Made by a program: the position numbers and the translations under genes | Shown here: positions 60,401 through 64,000 of the stretch, one piece after another | How the letters are laid out: each line of letters opens with the position of its first letter | Position numbering within the stretch: position 1 is the first letter of the stretch | Assembly: GCF_003315795.1 (NCBI RefSeq) | Contig: NZ_QMEY01000018.1 | Coordinates: 121,701 to 185,700, forward strand | Origin: Spongiactinospora rosea | GTDB taxonomy: Bacteria; Actinomycetota; Actinomycetes; Streptosporangiales; Streptosporangiaceae | DNA length: 64,000 bases | Direction: 5' to 3' | The notes under the pieces: generated by a model | The model's database searches: none | The model's input: the letters and a program-made list of their open reading frames with translations, nothing else | What the model was told of the DNA's origin: nothing

Positions 60401-60905
60401 GCTGCTCGGAGAACTTGGTGGCCATTGCCTGCAACTCGGCCTGCTTCTTCTGTCGCACTGAGGCTGGCTCAGGCACAGGGATCACGGAGGCGTCGAACTC
60501 CAACCCGGATGCGGGGACGTCCGCCTCATGCTGGGCGTAGTTGCGGGCGAGCCAGTACAGAACATGGAACAACTCCGCCACGGTTCGCGTCGCATCCCTG
60601 CTGTGCACTGGCCTGGCGGAGTGCACAGCCAGGTTTCCCTGCCTGCGAATCACGTCCATCTTCGCCCGCAGCGCTGGCCCTGCCAGGTTGACCAACGTCG
60701 GCTCGTTGATCATGGCGCTGAGATCCCGGTGATGGGGTTCCCGAAGTGTGTCGTCGACCTTATAAAGCCAGTTCAGCGCTAGCTCGATTGTCCGCCGCGC
60801 ATAGAAGCACGACGTCCGAGGGTCGGCGATCGCCAACCGTTCCGCCCGGATCGCTTGGTCATATAAACTCGGCCACTCTGCCTTCAGGAACCCGAAGTTG
60901 CTCAT
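57492..60905 (-). CDS. hsdR: Type I restriction enzyme, R subunit
   Basis: 1137 residues. The N-terminal DUF4145-like part (AIRAERLAIADPRTSCFYAR) leads into a coiled coil (~165-215) and the endonuclease domain GRVDYVLWDDDGRPLGLVEA (D...ExK nuclease residues, EAK). The helicase motor has LVMATGSGKTRTAIALVDVL (Walker A), FDLVIVDEAHRSIFNKYRAI (DEAH), LLVGLTATPKNEIDRNTYRV (TAT) and TKFWQMIGRGTRLCKDLFGP (motif VI). The C-terminus is EcoEI-R-like. It translocates DNA and cuts unmodified DNA with HsdM and HsdS. Last in the minus-strand order M-S-R, 45 bp after hsdS. Confidence 0.95.
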   Translation of the reverse strand: MSNFGFLKAEWPSLYDQAIRAERLAIADPRTSCFYARRTIELALNWLYKVDDTLREPHHRDLSAMINEPTLVNLAGPALRAKMDVIRRQGNLAVHSARPVHSRDATRTVAELFHVLYWLARNYAQHEADVPASGLEFDASVIPVPEPASVRQKKQAELQAMATKFSEQQEELAKERRRSQDLDAEVMRLREQIKAAKLVNAQRRDTHDYNEAETRSHLIDLLLHEAGWPLDKAEDREYSVDRLSSTKSGKGRVDYVLWDDDGRPLGLVEAKAATHSPLEGQEQAKEYATALEYKFSRRPVIFYTNGYKTWIWDDGNKYPPRPIQGFYTKDELRSLIARRASRQALSSTPINEEIVERYYQHRAIRRIGERFDRDNQRHALLVMATGSGKTRTAIALVDVLQKAGWIKRVLFLADRKELVTQATNAFKQHLPGTPVINLLTEKNDSARVYVSTYPTMLNLINKVSDNGERKFGPGYFDLVIVDEAHRSIFNKYRAIFDYFDTLLVGLTATPKNEIDRNTYRVFNLEEGNPTDAYDLDQAKEDGFLVGPFTINVPLKFPQRGLRYDDLSDEEKARWDELDWDEDDGAPTEVAADEVNRFLFNDDTIDKMLQTVMTYGYRVDGGDRLGKTIVFARNQRHAEFIVDRFNMLYPEHGGEFARVISHQTRGAEQLIDEFRRKDSALRMAVSVDMLDTGIDIPEIVNLVLAKAVRSKTKFWQMIGRGTRLCKDLFGPGQDKAQFLVFDLARNVEYFNADIAETEGRAQQSLSERLFAQRADLLYILDQEQPSAEGDVAVRSDVAIRLQGEVAGMNRNNIEVRRHLHEVDTFLDPESWKQITAEKRDELKDKLAGLPSTFKDDDSSEEAKRFDLLALRLQLGLLVGDPGYGALRLQVQRIAEDLLDPTTLNNPVVARHAELLTDLTGEDWWQDVTLSMLETMRRTLRGLVRLIPARRRAVVYTDFEDELGELTHSELRGLAIGTDRSKFERKVRTYLRSHDDNLVVQKLLRGRQITSSDLDALKDVFLDLGFGTDADIDQIAEQHEGFGLFLRSITGLSREAAVRAFSEFQQGRTLSPAEYSFVELIIDSLAKNGYLDVSDLYEPPFKRLGDPDVVFHNIADVHFIAEVLRSVKETAIPRSAEVG

Positions 60906-60950
60906 GACTACCGCCCTAGCCCAGCAGTACGGACAGACACCACCAGTCTC

Positions 60951-62057
60951 TCACAACTCCCCACGGAACGCCTTGGCTTGCAGGGACGCGAAGAGCTCAT
61001 CAACCTTCACTCTATGATCTTCTTGAGCGATCCTGTGACGCTCAAGGAGTAGAAGTTTATGCGCAAATTCTCTTTGTAGCGACAACGGGGGAACCATAAG
61101 CTGGATTGATGAAAAGCTGGATTTGCTGACGAGGCCCTTCATTCCCCCAGTTGATTTACCCTGGATGAGGCGCTTACCTGTTCTCAGATGCATGAGTGCA
61201 TAGAGCAGGTCGACTTCTTTTGGGCTGAATGCGTTGATCTGCTGATTGAATGCTACGCGCCTGCCTGTAAGAGCCGAATTTCCGATGCTGTTCGGGCTTC
61301 CTGCAATACAGGTAACCAGAATAGACTCCGGGCCTGTGACGCGTGCCAGTTTGATCCCTTTGCTCGAAAGCCCTTCGCTTGCTTTGGTGACGTGCATCTT
61401 TGCTGGATTGATGTTATCTGATTTTATCCACTCGATATCGTCGCCGTAGTTAGCGATATCCTTCCTGGGTGGAGTGTTTCCTGTCACCACAGTGCCAAGG
61501 TCGGATATGGCCCGCATTTTCCAACCTGCCGGGTTGGATAGGGGGTCTCCGAACATATCTAGGAAGACAGATCGCGCGAGTTCGTCGAGGAGAGAGGTGG
61601 ACTGTTGCCGCCTTGCTCGCATCTTAGATACCTGATCCAGTACCTCCGCGATTCGACGCTGCTCTTCGGGGGGTGGCAACAGCAGGCGCTTAGCATAAGC
61701 GTCATCCCGGTTGAGTCCTGGAACAGCTGCAGCTCGGTTAAGCTCTTTGAGTCCAAGGTCGCCGAGCCGATAGTAGAGCCATCGCAGATCAACGCTAGTG
61801 GCGGATGAGTCTACGTAATAGGTAGTGTCTATCGGCCAGCAGCCTTCAGTTGAATAACTAACTTCGCCGAAGGAACCCTTACGGCCAATCACGATCGTTG
61901 GCCCATGTGCTAGAAAGCGATTATGGGTCCCCACGGGGCCGTTTGATCCATATACGGGAGCCGGGCCTGGCTCTCGCTCCGCAGCGGGGAGACTTTTTCC
62001 GTACTTGAACTCGCAGATTTCTCCGAGTTGCACCTCGCGCCATCCCGCGCCTGTCAT
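60951..62057 (-). CDS. hsdS: Type I restriction-modification specificity subunit
   Basis: 368 residues, two target-recognition domains each followed by a conserved helix: WREVQLGEICEFKYGKSLPA with LPPPEEQRRIAEVLDQVSKM, and WKMRAISDLGTVVTGNTPPR with PLSLQREFAHKLLLLERHRI. This is the usual bipartite HsdS plan that reads two half-sites of the methylation sequence; the sequence recognised cannot be deduced. Coding overlaps hsdM by ATGA. It has the lowest GC of the three genes, as expected for a rapidly exchanged specificity gene. Confidence 0.93.
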   Translation of the reverse strand: MTGAGWREVQLGEICEFKYGKSLPAAEREPGPAPVYGSNGPVGTHNRFLAHGPTIVIGRKGSFGEVSYSTEGCWPIDTTYYVDSSATSVDLRWLYYRLGDLGLKELNRAAAVPGLNRDDAYAKRLLLPPPEEQRRIAEVLDQVSKMRARRQQSTSLLDELARSVFLDMFGDPLSNPAGWKMRAISDLGTVVTGNTPPRKDIANYGDDIEWIKSDNINPAKMHVTKASEGLSSKGIKLARVTGPESILVTCIAGSPNSIGNSALTGRRVAFNQQINAFSPKEVDLLYALMHLRTGKRLIQGKSTGGMKGLVSKSSFSSIQLMVPPLSLQREFAHKLLLLERHRIAQEDHRVKVDELFASLQAKAFRGEL

Positions 62058-63583
62058 CCGAGAGCTTCCTTCAGAGTGGAGAGGCCGGACTGGATTTCAG
62101 ATTCCAGGGACTCGAGATCGGCGATGATGTCGAGAGGTGGACGGTGTTCAACTTTCTCGTGCACGATTTTCTTGTAGCGGTTAAGGCTGAAGTCATAGTT
62201 CTGGGCGACGATGTCGGCCTTGGGGACGATGAAGCTTTGGGCGGTTCGAGGCCGCTGCTGTTCAGAACCGTCTCGACGGACCCATCGGGCAAGGATGTCG
62301 GGGAGGTTGTTCTTCGCGTGGTCAGTCTCGTCTAGGGCGACTTTGGGACGCGGCCCTTGCTTTTCTTCGGGCAGCAGCGGGGCACGCTTGTCGTCGAGGC
62401 TGTAGCCGTCAGCGGTGACGTTGTAGAACCAGACATTGTCGGTACCGCCGGCATTGGTCTTGGTGAAGAGGATGATGGCGGTGGAGACTCCGGCGTAAGG
62501 CTTGAACACCCCAGACGGCAGCTTGACGATGGCATCGAGTTTGTGCTTCTCAACCAGCATCTTTCGCAGGCCCACGTGGGCGTTAGTGGAGCCAAACAGC
62601 ACCCCGTCAGGAACGATCACAGCAGCACGACCGCCGGGCTTGAGCAGCCTCAGAAACAGGGCCAAGAACAGAAGCTCGGTTTTCTTGGTCTTGACGACCT
62701 GGAGCAACTCCTTGGCAGTGGTCTCGTAATCGAGGCTCCCCGCGAATGGCGGGTTGGCCAGGATGAGGGAGTACCGCTCGATCTCATCCGCAACATTCTG
62801 AGCGAGAGAGTCTCGATAGCGGATGTCGGGCTGTTCGATCTCGTGCAACAGCATATTCATGCTGGCGATCCGTAGCATTGTCGAATCGAAGTCGAATCCA
62901 TGGAACATGCTGTTGTGGAAATGCCGCTGCTGATTGCGTTCCAGTAGGGCCTCAGAGTGCTCGCGCTGGACGTACTCGGCAGCCGCCACTAGGAATCCAG
63001 CAGTTCCGCACGCGGGATCGCAGATCTCGTCTCCTGGGCTCGGGTTCATCATCTCGACCATGAGCTGGATGATGTGCCGCGGTGTGCGAAACTGGCCATT
63101 CTGCCCTGCTGTGGCGATCTTGCTGAGCATGTATTCGTATAGGTCGCCCTTGACGTCCCCCTGCTCCAGGGGTAGTTCGGCCAGTATATCCACGGCCTTT
63201 GTAAGCAAGTTCGGGGTGGGGATGGTGAACCGGGCGTCCTTCATATGCTGGGAGTAAGTGGACTCCTTACCGCCGAGCTCTCGCAACCATGGGAATACCT
63301 CGTCCGCGACAGTCTTGTACATCTGGTCCGGATGCTTCTCTTTGAATACCGACCAGCGGAGGTCTTTGATGTCGTCCGTGTAGACCGGGTTCTCGATCGG
63401 CTTGCCGGTAAGGTTAGCCTTGCGTTCCTTGCTGGTCTGGATGCCGTCCAATCGCTTAATGAACATCAGGTAGGTGATCTGTTCGATGACCTCCAAGGGG
63501 TTCGAAATCCCGCCGGACCAGAACGCGTCCCACAACCTGTCGATCCTGCTGCGCAGCTCACCCGTAATCACGCTGCGCAGCAT
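62054..63583 (-). CDS. hsdM: Type I N6-adenine DNA methyltransferase subunit
   Basis: About 509 residues from ATG 63583 (MLRSVITGELRSRIDRLWDA), the usual HsdM start; the frame continues to 63727 with an Arg/Ser-rich non-homologous extension. The N-terminal helical domain has NPLEVIEQITYLMFIKRLDG. The methyltransferase core has ICDPACGTAGFLVAAAEYVQ (SAM-binding motif I) and SLILANPPFAGSLDYET (catalytic NPPF). A C-terminal helical tail (DIIADLESLESEIQSGLSTL) contacts HsdS. It methylates adenine in the HsdS-defined site and protects host DNA. The first gene of hsdMSR. Confidence 0.95.
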   Translation of the reverse strand: MLRSVITGELRSRIDRLWDAFWSGGISNPLEVIEQITYLMFIKRLDGIQTSKERKANLTGKPIENPVYTDDIKDLRWSVFKEKHPDQMYKTVADEVFPWLRELGGKESTYSQHMKDARFTIPTPNLLTKAVDILAELPLEQGDVKGDLYEYMLSKIATAGQNGQFRTPRHIIQLMVEMMNPSPGDEICDPACGTAGFLVAAAEYVQREHSEALLERNQQRHFHNSMFHGFDFDSTMLRIASMNMLLHEIEQPDIRYRDSLAQNVADEIERYSLILANPPFAGSLDYETTAKELLQVVKTKKTELLFLALFLRLLKPGGRAAVIVPDGVLFGSTNAHVGLRKMLVEKHKLDAIVKLPSGVFKPYAGVSTAIILFTKTNAGGTDNVWFYNVTADGYSLDDKRAPLLPEEKQGPRPKVALDETDHAKNNLPDILARWVRRDGSEQQRPRTAQSFIVPKADIVAQNYDFSLNRYKKIVHEKVEHRPPLDIIADLESLESEIQSGLSTLKEALG

Positions 63584-63752
63584 AGTGGAGGTCGGCGGCA
63601 ACAGGTGGATCGTTCTCGACCTACGTCCTTCCAGATCATCTCTACTGGGGCGCAGGGGACGGAGCTTCCTGCGGCTCGTCCCTCTGGTACTTCGGGAGTC
63701 CTGTCGGCTGACCATCGAGGACACCATTGGTGCCGTTGCGCGTGGACGCTTA

Positions 63753-64000
63753 GAGCGTGTTTGAGAAGATCGTTCATGTCCGGCGTGGCGGCGTGATCAT
63801 CGGACCCGGGACCGCCAAGCTGGCCCGGTGTCCCCTGATCGCTACCCCTCCGACCTCACCGACGCCCAATGGGAACTGATCGAGCCCCTGCTACCCGAGC
63901 CGAACACCGGCGGGCGACCGGAAAAGCACCCGCGCCGGGAGATCGTCAACGCCATCCTGTACGTCGTGCGTTCCGGATGCCCGTGGCGGTACCTGCCCAC
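63753..64000 (+). mobile_element. Left end of an IS5-family insertion sequence (cut by window edge)
   Basis: A likely terminal repeat GAGCGTGTTTGAGAAG begins near 63753, about 75 bp before the transposase start. The rest lies beyond the window, so the right end and target duplication cannot be checked. It bounds the restriction island on the hsdM side. Confidence 0.5.
63828..64000 (+). CDS. IS5-family transposase, N-terminal part
   Basis: From GTG 63828 the frame reads SPDRYPSDLTDAQWELIEPL, LPEPNTGGRPEKHPRREIVN and AILYVVRSGCPWRYLP to the window end. The LTDAQWELIEPLLP opening and the SGCPWRYLP motif are standard for the N-terminal domain of IS5/IS1647-type DDE transposases of actinomycetes. 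Only 57 residues are inside, so the catalytic residues are not visible and activity is unknown. Confidence 0.85.
   Translation, partial: MSPDRYPSDLTDAQWELIEPLLPEPNTGGRPEKHPRREIVNAILYVVRSGCPWRYLP

Noticed and set aside
63490..63512. GGTTCGAAATCC resembling a tRNA T-arm
   Set aside because: Lies inside hsdM coding sequence and no acceptor or anticodon arms can be built around it.

Overview
The window is very GC-rich DNA with strong third-position G/C bias. Its gene content is typical of a mycelial actinomycete: a SARP regulator, a PknB-type kinase, many TetR/LysR/AraC regulators, a P450 and ATGA-coupled operons. I infer Actinomycetota, perhaps a Streptosporangiales-type genome; nothing seen fixes the genus. 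No rRNA, tRNA or CRISPR array was recognised.

Left part (1-8 kb): a truncated MFS exporter diverges from a LysR regulator, followed by an unusually large membrane M48 metalloprotease with a small partner, and a small lipoprotein. A possible non-coding transcript near 5.6-5.8 kb ends in a clean terminator. Next is a minus-strand operon of a SARP regulator, an NAD-dependent epimerase and a SnoaL-like protein.

Exopolysaccharide locus (8.2-18.7 kb): nine tightly coupled genes encode a secreted Agd3/PelA-like deacetylase, a PelF-like glycosyltransferase, a PelG-like membrane protein, a sugar nucleotidyltransferase, two epimerases, a UDP-sugar dehydrogenase and two separate GH114-like (polygalactosaminidase) proteins. 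This looks like a rearranged actinobacterial relative of Pel/galactosaminogalactan synthesis. Three 11-bp-phased direct repeats in front of it suggest control by the divergent SARP.

Metal/oxygen block (18.7-22.6 kb): a secreted intradiol-dioxygenase-like protein, a ferritin-like double-bundle protein, a hemerythrin and a TerC transporter preceded by a probable yybP-ykoY manganese riboswitch. A frameshifted relic of a BBE-type oxidase follows.

Possible new system (22.9-29.2 kb): one minus-strand operon encodes a Crp/Fnr regulator with an intact cNMP phosphate cassette, a class III cyclase-like protein, a STAND-like NTPase with an altered P-loop, an SPFH-like cytoplasmic protein and a DUF4407 membrane protein. 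The cyclase-like C-terminus and the NTPase N-terminus share a short glycine/isoleucine motif that may be a homotypic (amyloid or RHIM-like) signalling module.

Accessory region (29.7-54.3 kb): resistance-type and catabolic genes with their own regulators and recognisable operators (erythromycin-esterase family, two FAD monooxygenases, Bcr/CflA exporter, CocE hydrolase, aldo/keto reductases, methyltransferase, P450), mixed with many decaying genes. These include a frameshifted aldo/keto reductase, a DUF2218/dimethylformamidase junction, an ADH/ALDH deletion chimera, and an ABC/two-component set with lesions in three of its four genes. A PknB-like kinase closes the region.

Right end (54.5-64 kb): a dead IS256-family element, then a visibly lower-GC island with an endonuclease-VII-type HNH nuclease and a type I restriction-modification system (hsdM-hsdS-hsdR), bounded by the start of an IS5-family element at the window edge.
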